A DNA stretch of 64,000 nt, taken from Streptomyces sp. SAJ15 (GTDB lineage: Bacteria > Actinomycetota > Actinomycetes > Streptomycetales > Streptomycetaceae). Positions 28,113 through 36,311 of the stretch are shown here, piece by piece (position 1 is the first letter of the stretch; the number at the start of each line of letters is the position of its first letter). The stretch is from assembly GCF_007595705.1 (NCBI RefSeq), contig NZ_NISY01000001.1, positions 186,001 through 250,000 of the forward strand, read 5' to 3'. The notes beneath the pieces are model-generated. The model saw only the letters and a program-made list of their open reading frames with translations. It made no database searches and was not told where the DNA came from. The position numbers and the translations under genes are program-made.

Positions 28113-28477
28113 TCATCGGGGTGGGGATCGACGTCGCCGAGATCAGCCGGTTCGCGGACGCCATGGAACGCACGCCGCACATGGCCGAGCGTCTCTTCGT
28201 GGAGCAGGAGCTCTACCTCCCCAGCGGCGAGCGGCGCGGCATCGCCTCGCTGGCCGCCCGCTTCGCCGCCAAGGAGGCCCTGGCCAAGGCGCTCGGCGCG
28301 CCGCCCGGTCTGCGCTGGACCGATGCCGAGGTGGTCACCGAGGACAGCGGCCAGCCACGCCTGACGGTCCGTGGCACGGTCGCCGCCAAGGCGGCGGAGC
28401 TGGGTGTACGCGGCTGGCACATCTCCCTCAGCCATGACGCCGGGGTCGCCTCCGCGGTGGTCATCGCGGAGGGGTAG
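28109..28477 (+). CDS. acpS: Holo-[acyl-carrier-protein] synthase
   Basis: A 122-residue AcpS-type phosphopantetheinyl transferase that moves 4'-phosphopantetheine from CoA to Ser of acyl carrier proteins. GTG 28109 starts [15 protein letters not shown], carrying the Mg-binding Asp, and the second signature is [14 protein letters not shown] with the conserved Glu. [15 protein letters not shown] is the expected C-terminal motif. The small trimeric type is normally about 120-125 residues, so it is complete. It lies in an operon with glmS and probably couples to it. Confidence 0.96.
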   Translation: MIIGVGIDVAEISRFADAMERTPHMAERLFVEQELYLPSGERRGIASLAARFAAKEALAKALGAPPGLRWTDAEVVTEDSGQPRLTVRGTVAAKAAELGVRGWHISLSHDAGVASAVVIAEG

Positions 28478-28773
28478 CCCGGACCCGGTCCCGGTGAGGG
28501 GACCGTCGGCGTTGCGTCGGCGGACCACCGCCGGCAGACCGCCCCGCCGGCGCACGTCGGCGTCCCGTCGACTCGGCCCGGCCCGGCCTCGGCGGGCTTG
28601 TGCGGTGGGGGCCGGTGGGCCGGCGCCCGGGCCTGGGCGACCCCTGTGCGACCGGAGGACCGGATGACCGGCGCCCGGGTCTCGGCGGGCCTGTGTCGTG
28701 CGACCGGTGGGCCGGCGCCCGGGCCTCGGCGGTCCCTCCGGAGGCGGCGGCGGGTGGCGGGTGGCGGGGGCGG
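28478..28773. repeat. Non-coding G+C-rich spacer with direct repeats
   Basis: A 23-bp sequence beginning CCGGTGGGCCGGCGCC occurs exactly at 28612-28634 and 28704-28726, with a partial copy (ACCGGCGCCCGGGT) between them near 28667-28680. The spacer separates the convergent acpS and nnr genes and has no supported gene. The repeats are GGCC/CCGG-rich and self-complementary, so they may also form hairpins that end transcription. Confidence 0.6.
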
Positions 28774-30216
28774 TCAGGCGGTGACGTCGGCCCAGGCGTC
28801 GGGGAGGGCGTTGGCGACCTCGTAGGAGGTGATGGGGGCGCCGGTGGGGCCGGTGGCCCGGCGGGCCGCCAGGCCGTGGAGGTACGCGCCGGCGGAGGCG
28901 GCGTCGAGGGGGGAGAGGCCCGCGGCGAGCAACGAGCCGGTCAGCCCGGAGAGCACGTCGCCGCTGCCGGCGGTGGCGAGCCAGGGGCTGCCGGTGGGAT
29001 TGGCCCGCACCGGGCCCGTGGCGTTCGTCACCAGGGTCGTGGAGCCCTTGAGGAGCACCGTGGCGCCGTAGCGCTCGGCCAAGGCCCGCGCGGACGCCAT
29101 CCGCGCGCCCTCGACCTCCTCGCGGGACGTGCCGAGCAGGGCGGCCGCCTCGCCGGCGTGCGGGGTGAGCAGGGTGGGCGCCTCCCGGCGGGGTTCGCGG
29201 GGCATCAGCCGCAGCCCGTCGGCGTCCACCAGCACCGGGACGTCGGAGCCGAGGACCTCGTCCAGCGCCTGCCGGCCCTCCGCGCCGTCGCCGAGCCCGG
29301 GGCCCACCACCCACGCCTGCACCCGGCCCGCCTTGCCGGGCGGGCCGGCGTGCACCAGCGTCTCGGGGAAGCGGGCGATGACGGCGTCGGCGGCCGGACC
29401 CACGTACCGCACGGCGCCCGCGCCGCCGCGCAGCGCGCCCGCCACGGCCAGCACGGCCGCGCCCGGGTAGCGGGCGGAGCCGGCGATCACGCCCACCACC
29501 CCGCGCCGGTACTTGTCGCTCTCCGCCGCCGGCCGCGGCAGCAGCGCCGCCACGTCCGCGTGCTGCAGCGCCTCGACGTCGGGCACGGGCGGCAGCCACG
29601 GCCCCAGCCCGATGTCGACCAGCCGCAGGGCGCCCGCGTGCTCCCGCGCGGGGTCGATGAACAGCCCCGGCTTGTACGTGCCGAAGGTGACGGTCGCGTC
29701 GGCGCGCACGGCCGCGCCGTGCACCTCCCCGGTGTCGGCGTCCACGCCGCTGGGCAGGTCGACGGCGACGACCGGCGCGCGGACCGCCTCGATCAGCCGC
29801 TCGGCCTCCGCGCGGAGCCCGCCCCGGCCCCCGATGCCGGTGACGCCGTCCACGACGAGGTCCGCGCGGGCGAGCGCCGTCGTGCCCGCCGTGCCCGGCT
29901 CCGCCGCCACCGCGCGGCCCCCGGCGGCCCGCAGCGCCGCCAGCCCGCCCGTGTGCGCCCGCTCGGGGGCGAGCAGCACGGCGGTGACCCCCGCGCCCCG
30001 GCGGGCCAGCCGGGCGCCCGCGTACAGCGCGTCCCCGCCGTTGTCCCCGCTGCCCACCAGCAGCGCGACCCGCGCCCCGTACACCTTCCCCAGCAGATCC
30101 GAGCAGGCCGCGGCCAGTCCGGCGGCCGCCCGCTGCATCAACGCCCCCTCCGGCAACCGCGCCATCAACGCCTTCTCGGCGGCCCGTACGGTCTCCACGC
30201 TGTAGCCAGTCCTCAT
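28774..30216 (-). CDS. nnr: Bifunctional NAD(P)H-hydrate epimerase/dehydratase
   Basis: A 480-residue fusion that repairs hydrated NAD(P)H. The N-terminal YjeF epimerase domain spans about residues 1-210, starting MRTGYSVETVRAAEKALM and carrying GSGDNGGDALYAGARLARRG. The C-terminal ADP-dependent dehydratase (ribokinase-like) spans about 225-480, with LVDADGLRL, LLTPHAGEAAALLGTS and the catalytic GSGDVLSGLTGSLLAAG. ATG 30216 is chosen because it gives the standard N-terminus; the frame stays open another 128 codons into repeat DNA. It is divergent from alr across a 1-kb repeat-filled spacer. Confidence 0.95.
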   Translation of the reverse strand: MRTGYSVETVRAAEKALMARLPEGALMQRAAAGLAAACSDLLGKVYGARVALLVGSGDNGGDALYAGARLARRGAGVTAVLLAPERAHTGGLAALRAAGGRAVAAEPGTAGTTALARADLVVDGVTGIGGRGGLRAEAERLIEAVRAPVVAVDLPSGVDADTGEVHGAAVRADATVTFGTYKPGLFIDPAREHAGALRLVDIGLGPWLPPVPDVEALQHADVAALLPRPAAESDKYRRGVVGVIAGSARYPGAAVLAVAGALRGGAGAVRYVGPAADAVIARFPETLVHAGPPGKAGRVQAWVVGPGLGDGAEGRQALDEVLGSDVPVLVDADGLRLMPREPRREAPTLLTPHAGEAAALLGTSREEVEGARMASARALAERYGATVLLKGSTTLVTNATGPVRANPTGSPWLATAGSGDVLSGLTGSLLAAGLSPLDAASAGAYLHGLAARRATGPTGAPITSYEVANALPDAWADVTA

Positions 30217-30478
30217 GGACCCAGTGTCCCCAACGCCCGTGCGCGGGGCGCATCGAGAGAGGGAACGGGTGCGTGAAACGGCCACCCACGGGCGACCGCG
30301 CGGGGCCGTCCGACGGCAGCGCGAGGCGCCGGGCCGCGGTGGTCCGCGGCGCGGCAACGGGGTCGTTCGCGGCCCGGCAACCGGCGGTGCGCGGCGCTGA
30401 CACGCGGTCGTTCGCCGCCCGCCCCGCATGGGTTTCGTCCACGTCCGCCGCCCGCTGACGCCTCGTCCACCACCCGTC

Positions 30479-30958
30479 CGGCGCCCGTCCGGCGCCCCTG
30501 GCCATGGGGCGTTCGCCCGCTCGGCCACGGGTGGTCCAGCGGGGGCCCGCGCGTTGGTCGGTACGGCCCGCACCCGAGCCGGTCCACGGGGCGCCGCCAC
30601 GCCGGTTCATGGGCCATCCCTCCGAGACCTCGGTCCCCGGTCCGCCGCATGCCGGTTCGCGGAGTTGGCCACAGACCGTCCATGATCCCGGTGCACGGGC
30701 CCCCGCACGGGGTTCGCGGGGTCGTCCACAGGCTGTCCCCAAGCCGGTCCCGGGCCGCCAGCAAGCCGCTCCCCGGCCGTCCGCGAGCCGGCCCACAGGG
30801 CGTTCGTCGCCCGTCCACGCCCGTCCACGCCCGTCCGGCGCCCGGCCACGGTCGTTCGCCTGTTCGGCCACGGGCGGGTCCAGCCGGGGCCCGCGCGTGA
30901 GTCGGTAGGGCCCCACACGAGCCGGTCCACGGGGCGCCGCCACGCCGGGTTCATGGGT
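30479..30958. repeat. Imperfect 343-bp tandem duplication
   Basis: The sequence around 30479-30615 recurs at about 30822-30958. Fixed landmarks give the same 343-bp offset: GTTCGCC at 30511 and 30854, and GAGCCGGTCCACGGGGCGCC at 30576 and 30919. The copies match over long stretches with scattered substitutions and small indels, so the duplication is not recent. Further diverged relatives of the unit appear on both sides. Confidence 0.75.
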
Positions 30959-31210
30959 CGTCCGACCCCGGTCCACGGCCGCCGCACGCAGGTACACGCG
31001 GTCGTCCACAGGCCATCCCCGAGCCGGCCACGGGCCGGTCTCCGGGCCGCGCACGGGCCGTTCGCACGCCGGCTCGCGGGACGTCCCAGGCCCATCCCCA
31101 AGCCCTCCACGAGCCGGTCCACAGGGCGTCCGCAGGGCCGTCCGTGGGCGCTCGCGGCGCCCCGGGCCGTGCCCCGGTCCGCGTCGCGCTCCGGTGCCGG
31201 GAGCGGGGCG

Positions 31211-31226
31211 CTCAGGGGGCCCTGAG
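31211..31226. promoter_or_regulatory. Inverted repeat just upstream of alr
   Basis: CTCAGGG (31211-31217) and CCCTGAG (31220-31226) are exact complements separated by 2 bp, ending 11 bp before the alr start. The position fits an operator or the core of a near-leaderless promoter. No regulator is recognised. Confidence 0.35.
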
Positions 31227-31237
31227 ACACTGGCGGG

Positions 31238-32410
31238 GTGACTGAGAAATCCGGAGTGACAGCGTCCAGCCCCGCCGCGCGGCCCGTTCGCGCCCACGCC
31301 GTGATCGATCTGGCCGCGGTGCGCGCCAATGTGCGCGTGCTGCGGGAGCGTGCGCCCGGGGCCGAGCTGATGGTCGTGGTGAAGTCCGACGCGTACGGCC
31401 ACGGCGCCGTACCGTGCGCCCGCGCGGCACGCGAGGCGGGGGCCGGCTGGCTGGGCACGGCCACGCCGCAGGAGGCGCTCGCGCTCCGCGCGGCCGGCGA
31501 CCGGGACCGGCTGATGTGCTGGCTGTGGACTCCGGGCGGGCCGTGGCGGGAGGCGATCGAGGCCGACATCGACGTCTCGGTCAGCGGCATGTGGGCGCTG
31601 CGGGAGGTCACCGACGCCGCGCGCGCCTGCGGCCGCACCGCGCGGGTGCAGCTGAAGGCCGACACCGGTCTGGGCCGCAGCGGCTGTCAGCCCGCCGACT
31701 GGCCCGAGTTGGTCGCCGCCGCCCGCGCCGCCGAGGCGGAGGGCACCGTTCGGGTGACCGGCCTGTGGTCGCACTTCGCCTGTGCGGATGAGCCCGGCCA
31801 CCCCTCCATCGAGGCCCAGCTGACGGCCTTCCGCGAGCTCGTGGCGTACGCCGAGGAGCAGGGCGTCACCCCGGAGGTGCGGCACATCGCCAACTCGGCG
31901 GCCGCCCTGACGCTCCCCGAGACCCACTTCGACCTGGTGCGCGCCGGCATCGCCGCCTACGGCATCTCGCCCAGCCCCGAGCTCGGCACCCCCGACGACT
32001 TCGGGCTGCGCCCCGTCATGACGCTCACCGCCTCGCTGGCCCTGGTCAAGCGGGCGCCGGGCGGCCATGGCGTCTCCTACGGCCACCGCTACACGACCCC
32101 CGGCGAGACCACGCTCGCCCTGGTGCCCGTCGGCTACGCGGACGGCATCCCGCGGCACGCCTCCGGCACCGGCCCGGTGCTGATCGCCGGCAAGTGGCGC
32201 ACCGTCGCGGGCCGGGTGGCCATGGACCAGTTCGTCGTCGACCTGGGCGGGGACCTCGCCGAGGCGGGGGACGAGGCGGTGCTCTTCGGGCCCGGCGACC
32301 GGGGCGAGCCGACCGCCGAGGACTGGGCGCAGGCCGTCGGTACGATCGCGTACGAGATCGTCACCCGGATCGGCGCGCGGGTGCCGCGCGTCTATCTCAA
32401 CCAGCGCTGA
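31238..32410 (+). CDS. alr: Alanine racemase
   Basis: A 390-residue PLP enzyme that interconverts L- and D-alanine for peptidoglycan. The cofactor lysine lies in VVVKSDAYGHGAVPCA near residue 50, and the catalytic tyrosine in HGVSYGHRYTT in the C-terminal domain. RVQLKADTGLGRSG, FACADEPGHP and VPVGYADGIPR are further family motifs. Length is normal. GTG 31238 is chosen for the standard VIDLAAVRANVRVLRERAPG context after a short extension; no strong ribosome site is seen. It opens the conserved alr-hydrolase-tsaE run. Confidence 0.96.
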   Translation: MTEKSGVTASSPAARPVRAHAVIDLAAVRANVRVLRERAPGAELMVVVKSDAYGHGAVPCARAAREAGAGWLGTATPQEALALRAAGDRDRLMCWLWTPGGPWREAIEADIDVSVSGMWALREVTDAARACGRTARVQLKADTGLGRSGCQPADWPELVAAARAAEAEGTVRVTGLWSHFACADEPGHPSIEAQLTAFRELVAYAEEQGVTPEVRHIANSAAALTLPETHFDLVRAGIAAYGISPSPELGTPDDFGLRPVMTLTASLALVKRAPGGHGVSYGHRYTTPGETTLALVPVGYADGIPRHASGTGPVLIAGKWRTVAGRVAMDQFVVDLGGDLAEAGDEAVLFGPGDRGEPTAEDWAQAVGTIAYEIVTRIGARVPRVYLNQR

Positions 32411-32442
32411 CAGCGCCTACGCGGACTGACGGGACATCGGGC

Positions 32443-33771
32443 ATGGGCGAGACGGGGGCCGGCGGCTGGCGCCGCGGGGCCGGGGTTGCCGGCGCCGCGA
32501 TCGGCGTGGTCGCGGCGGGCGCGGCCGCCGGGGTCGCCATCGAGCGGCTGACGGTCGGCCGCGGCGTGCGCCGTAAGGCGCGGCTCGCCCTGGACGCCGA
32601 GGGCCCGTACGGCACCCTGCGCGGCACCCCGGGCCGCGCGGTCGCCGACGACGGTACGGAGCTCTACTACGAGGTCGAGGAGGCCGCGGCCCCGTCGCCC
32701 GACCCCGCCCCGGCCACGCTCGCCGCGCGGCTCTTCGGGCGGCGCCCGACGGCCCCGGCCGCGGCACCACCCGTCACCGTGGTCTTCAGCCACGGCTACT
32801 GCCTCGCCCAGGACTCCTGGCACTTCCAGCGCGCGGCGTTGCGCGGCGCCGTCCGCGCCGTCTACTGGGACCAGCGCAGCCACGGCCGCTCCGCGCGGGG
32901 CCACGCGCAGCTCGACGAGCGGGCCGCGGTCACCATCGACCAACTCGGCCGCGATCTGAAGGCGGTGCTCGACGCCGCCGCGCCCGAGGGGCCGCTGGTG
33001 CTGGTCGGGCACTCGATGGGCGGCATGACGGTGATGGCGCTGGCCGCGCGGTACCCGGAGCTGATCCGGGACCGGGTCGTCGGCACGGCGCTCATAGCCA
33101 CCTCCGCCGGGCGGCTCGACGAGGTCAGCTTCGGCCTCCCCGCGGCCGGGATGAAGGCCGTACGGCGCGTCCTGCCCGGGGTGCTGCGCGCCCTGGGCGC
33201 GCAGGCCGAGCTGGTGGAGCGCGGCCGGCGGGCGACCGCCGACCTCTTCGCCGGGCTCGTGAAGCGCTACTCCTTCGGCTCCAGGGACGTGGACCCGGGC
33301 GTCGCGCGGTTCGCGGAGCGGCTCATCGAGTCGACCCCCATCGATGTGGTCGCCGAGTTCTACCCGGCCTTCGTGGAGCACGACACGGCGGACGCCCTGG
33401 CCGCCTTCGACGGGCTGCCGGTGCTGGTCCTGGCCGGGGACAAGGACCTGATCACCCCCGCCGAGCACAGCGAGGCCATCGCGGAGGCCCTCCCCGACGC
33501 GGAGCTGCTCATCGTGCCGGACGCCGGCCATCTGGTGCTGATGGAGCACCCGGACACCGTCAACGCAGCCCTGGCCGAGCTGCTGGCCCAGGCGGGGGTG
33601 GCCGACGCCGCGCTCCCGGCCCCCGACCCCTCGCGCGCCGCGGCCCCGGCGGGCCCGGCGGCCTCGCCGATCCCGGCGGTCCCGGCGGTCCCGAAGCGTA
33701 CGGTCGTCCCGCCGCGGACGGGCGACGCCACCGATCCCGACGCCACCCCCGGCAGCCGCTCCGCCCGCTGA
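32443..33771 (+). CDS. Alpha/beta hydrolase with N-terminal membrane anchor
   Basis: A 442-residue protein. An N-terminal hydrophobic Ala/Gly segment (GAGVAGAAIGVVAAGAAAGV) probably anchors it. The hydrolase fold has oxyanion strand VVFSHGYCLAQDSW, nucleophile elbow GHSMGGM, acid LVLAGDKDLITP and catalytic His in DAGHLVLMEHP. The last about 60 residues are low-complexity Pro/Ala/Asp. The gene lies 32 bp after alr and before tsaE, a position conserved in actinobacteria between the wall and t6A genes. Substrate is unknown; an esterase or lipase activity is likely from the triad. Confidence 0.88.
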   Translation: MGETGAGGWRRGAGVAGAAIGVVAAGAAAGVAIERLTVGRGVRRKARLALDAEGPYGTLRGTPGRAVADDGTELYYEVEEAAAPSPDPAPATLAARLFGRRPTAPAAAPPVTVVFSHGYCLAQDSWHFQRAALRGAVRAVYWDQRSHGRSARGHAQLDERAAVTIDQLGRDLKAVLDAAAPEGPLVLVGHSMGGMTVMALAARYPELIRDRVVGTALIATSAGRLDEVSFGLPAAGMKAVRRVLPGVLRALGAQAELVERGRRATADLFAGLVKRYSFGSRDVDPGVARFAERLIESTPIDVVAEFYPAFVEHDTADALAAFDGLPVLVLAGDKDLITPAEHSEAIAEALPDAELLIVPDAGHLVLMEHPDTVNAALAELLAQAGVADAALPAPDPSRAAAPAGPAASPIPAVPAVPKRTVVPPRTGDATDPDATPGSRSAR

Positions 33772-34058
33772 GCCGCCGCGCGTAGCGCACGGGACGGCGG
33801 CGGACGGGGGCGCCAGCGGTGGGGGCCGGCGTCGGAGCGGGCCGGCATCGACCTGGACGGCGGACGCGTGATCGCCCCCTCCCACGAACGGGCGAACCTC
33901 CGCGCGGGCGGCGATCCTGCGAAGCGGCCGTACCGGCGCCCCCGCGCGGGCGTCCGGAGCGCGCGGGCGGATACCGGTCCCCGCGCGGAGCGCGGCCGTG
34001 GGTGGACGGGCCCGCGCGAGGCGGCCTCGGGGCGTGCGGCCGCGTACCATCGGCCGGT

Positions 34059-34595
34059 ATGAACGACCCGCGCGTGGGGCCCGGTGACGCCGTGGCCAGG
34101 CTGACCGTCACGACCGCCGACGAGATGCGGGAGCTGGGGCGCAGACTCGCGAAGCTGCTGCGCCCCGGAGACCTGCTCCTGCTCAGCGGCGAGCTCGGCG
34201 CGGGCAAGACGACGCTGACCCGCGGCCTCGGCGAGGGCCTGGGCGTGCGCGGCGCGGTGACCTCGCCGACGTTCGTCATCGCCCGTGTCCACCCCTCCCT
34301 GGGCGATGGCCCGCCACTGGTCCACGTGGACGCCTACCGGCTGGGCGGCGGACTGGACGAGATGGAGGACCTGGACCTCGACGTGTCGCTGCCGGACTCC
34401 ATCGTCGCGGTGGAGTGGGGCGACGGGAAGGTCGAGGACCTGTCGGACGACCGGCTGCACGTCGTCATCCACCGCGCGGTCGGCGCGGACGCGGCGCATG
34501 TGACCGACCCGAGCGCCGACGACGTGCGCGAGGTCGCGGTGACCGGGATCGGGCGGCGCTGGGCCCAGGCCGATCTTTCGGGGCTGGCCGGCTGA
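34059..34595 (+). CDS. tsaE: tRNA t6A biosynthesis ATPase TsaE
   Basis: A 178-residue P-loop ATPase that drives the TsaB/TsaD complex in making N6-threonylcarbamoyladenosine on ANN-decoding tRNAs. Walker A GELGAGKTTLTRGLGEGLGV is near residue 45, then the switch SPTFVIA and HVDAYRLGG, and VAVEWGDGKVEDL toward the C-terminus. ATG 34059 fits homologue starts. The preceding 287-bp spacer has no gene. tsaB and tsaD lie downstream, separated here by two extra genes. Confidence 0.95.
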   Translation: MNDPRVGPGDAVARLTVTTADEMRELGRRLAKLLRPGDLLLLSGELGAGKTTLTRGLGEGLGVRGAVTSPTFVIARVHPSLGDGPPLVHVDAYRLGGGLDEMEDLDLDVSLPDSIVAVEWGDGKVEDLSDDRLHVVIHRAVGADAAHVTDPSADDVREVAVTGIGRRWAQADLSGLAG

Positions 34596-34763
34596 CTCCC
34601 CGGCGCGCCCGCGAGCCTCGACTTCCCGGCCCCTGACGTCCCGGCGACTCCTGGGTTCCGCCGTTGTTCCGTCGTTCGTTCCGTCGTTCCCGTATTCCGA
34701 CAAGACGTCGGGAAGATGTTGCGCGCCTGGCGCCGGGCGTGGTCACATGGGGGGTAGTGCCTT

Positions 34764-34781
34764 GGTTAGGTGTGCCTAACC
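34764..34781. promoter_or_regulatory. Iron-box-like palindrome upstream of a small gene
   Basis: GGTTAGGTGTGCCTAACC is an 18-bp palindrome with 7-bp arms around TGTG. The inner TTAGG-N4-CCTAA has the spacing of the TTAGGCTCACCTAA half of the DmdR/DtxR-family iron box known in Streptomyces. It lies 32 bp before the 34814 start, overlapping where a promoter would be. Binding is inference. Confidence 0.5.
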
Positions 34782-34813
34782 CGGCAGTCCGCCCCAGGAC
34801 CCAGGAGGCGTCC

Positions 34814-35020
34814 ATGCCGACACACGAGCCCCCTGCCGTGGCGACCAGGCGCGACAAGCGGCCGTCGATGAGTGATCTGCTGGCGTCCTGCGCGGCCGCG
34901 AGCGCGGTCTCCACCCCTCCCGAACAGCCCACGGAGCTGGTGCGGCAGGCCGCGTCGGGCGCTTCGGCGCGCCGCCGTCCGGACGACGGCGAGCGGAGTG
35001 AGGGACGGGACGCGGCGTAG
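34814..35020 (+). CDS. Small hypothetical protein, possibly iron-regulated
   Basis: A 68-residue hydrophilic protein (MPTHEPPAVATRRDKRPSMS...) with one cysteine in a short helix-prone stretch (MSDLLASCAAASAVST) and a charged Arg/Asp/Glu tail. ATG 34814 has a textbook AGGAGG at 34803-34808, 5 bases upstream, which is the main reason to call it. It has no signal peptide or membrane helix. An iron-box-like palindrome lies 32 bp upstream, so iron-dependent repression is plausible. It sits between tsaE and tsaB, where M. tuberculosis has no such gene. Function is not recognised. Confidence 0.6.
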   Translation: MPTHEPPAVATRRDKRPSMSDLLASCAAASAVSTPPEQPTELVRQAASGASARRRPDDGERSEGRDAA

Positions 35021-35231
35021 GTCGGCCGGCCCCACCCGATACGTCAGCAAAGCGGGCGTCCATGACCCGTGGGCCGTCGGCGCGTGGGAGCGTTTTCGGG
35101 GGTGTGAAGGCGCGAGCGGCTCAGGGGTGTGCGCCGAGTGCTCTGGCTGCGGCGAGATGCCGGGAGACGCCGCGCGATGCCACGAGCGCCGGCGCGTGCG
35201 AGGCGAACGCCCTGCGCCGAAGGCCGCGTAC

Positions 35232-35510
35232 GTGACCACGACGATGACCGCGTACGCGAGTGACCACGAAGGTGACCGCGAACGTGAGTGACCACGACGG
35301 TGAATCGTGCGCCCCGCGCGGGACCGTTACGAGCCGCGGGACCGTTACGAGACGCCGGAGCGCCGCGCGGCCACGGGATCACAGGTCACCGGACCGCCAG
35401 GGGCCACGCGCCGCCGCCGTACTACGGGACGACGCCGCCGTACTAGCCACGCGCCTCCGTACCACGGGACGACGTCGCCGGACTACGGGACGACGACCAC
35501 CTTGGTCTCC
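35232..35510. repeat. Three families of short tandem repeats
   Basis: From left to right: a 28-bp unit starting GTGACCACGA repeated about 2.6 times (35232-35303); an 18-bp unit GCGGGACCGTTACGAGMC twice (35318-35353); and an about 21-bp unit GTACYACGGGACGACGYCGC in three copies (35419-35440, 35459-35480, and 35481 onward, the last running into the end of the minus-strand gene). The 35021-35482 stretch holds no supported gene. Confidence 0.7.
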
Positions 35511-36049
35511 GTCACCGCGAAGTCCCACAGCGCCGAGCCGTCATCGCGCGCCGCGCGGATGCCGCCCGTCTTCTTGGGCGAGTCCGGGTTGGGCGTCGAG
35601 CCGTCCACCGCCGCGCTGAAGCCGAAGACCACGCCGTTCTCCTGATGGAAGACCACCACGTGCTCGATCTGCACCCCGTCCGAGCCGACGAGGCCCTGGG
35701 CGCGTGAGCTGACCGCGTAGGTGTCCGGATCCGGGTTCACGGAGCTGGGGGAGACCTGATAGGTGCGCATCACCCGCTCGTCGGCGCCGACCAGCCACAC
35801 CCGCTTGGCGTCGAGGTCGTAGACGACGCGGCGGCCGTTGCCCGAGTCGGCGGGCAGCTTCTTCGCCGACGCCTTGTCCTTGCGCTTGTCCTCGGCGTCG
35901 TCCTTGCCGCGGCCGCCGCTGCCGTCCCCGCGGGCGACGGTGGGGTGGTCGGGAGCGGTCGCGTCGGCCTGGTACGCGAGGAAGCCGACCCCGGCGAGCG
36001 CCGCGGCGGTGAGAGCCGCCACGGCCGTTCCGGTGCTACTGCGCGCCAC
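35483..36049 (-). CDS. Membrane-anchored YkuD-like protein lacking the catalytic motif
   Basis: A 188-residue protein starting at GTG 36049 with AAAGGTGA about 6 bases upstream. One N-terminal transmembrane helix (AVAALTAAALAGVGFLAYQA) is followed by a charged linker and an outer domain. The domain order (VVYDLDAKRVWLVGADERVM, then YQVSPSS, HVVVFHQENGVVFGFSA, GGIRAARDDGSALWDF) follows the strand pattern of L,D-transpeptidases, but the HGCIR-type motif with its catalytic Cys is replaced by GGIRAAR. It is probably a binding rather than cross-linking protein; that is inference. It is divergent from tsaB, and its 3' end overlaps a tandem repeat. Confidence 0.65.
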   Translation of the reverse strand: MARSSTGTAVAALTAAALAGVGFLAYQADATAPDHPTVARGDGSGGRGKDDAEDKRKDKASAKKLPADSGNGRRVVYDLDAKRVWLVGADERVMRTYQVSPSSVNPDPDTYAVSSRAQGLVGSDGVQIEHVVVFHQENGVVFGFSAAVDGSTPNPDSPKKTGGIRAARDDGSALWDFAVTETKVVVVP

Positions 36050-36311
36050 GCTGCGTCACCTTTCGTACGACCGTGCTTCCGGCCGATCTCTCCCGTTAGG
36101 GCGACCGTAGCACTCGGGAAGCTGACAGTGTGTTTGTACGGTCACCATGTCGTCACCGCGCCTCCACGCGGGTGGCGCCGCCCCGTGCGGCGAACGTCTG
36201 ACCGGCCGAGCGGCCCGACGGCCGGGCCGGGGAGGCACGGCCGTGGCCGGGAGCCGTCGCCCGCGGCCGCCGGGGGACGGAGCCCGGTGCGGCGCGCCGT
36301 ACGCTGTTGTT

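Larger units (their letters stand above)
30217..31237. other. 1-kb non-coding spacer between divergent nnr and alr
   Basis: Although several long frames are open here, as expected at very high G+C, none has a ribosome site, plausible composition or recognisable product. The DNA is built of many variants of short units such as GGTCCACRGG, GAGCCGGTCCAC and GTCGTTCG, and includes the 343-bp duplication listed separately. The alr-proximal end holds an inverted repeat. Confidence 0.6.

Noticed and set aside
30504..30908. Long open frames in the nnr-alr spacer
   Set aside because: They arise from lack of stops at very high G+C. They have no ribosome site, and their Arg/Pro/Gly content follows the repeat DNA in every frame.
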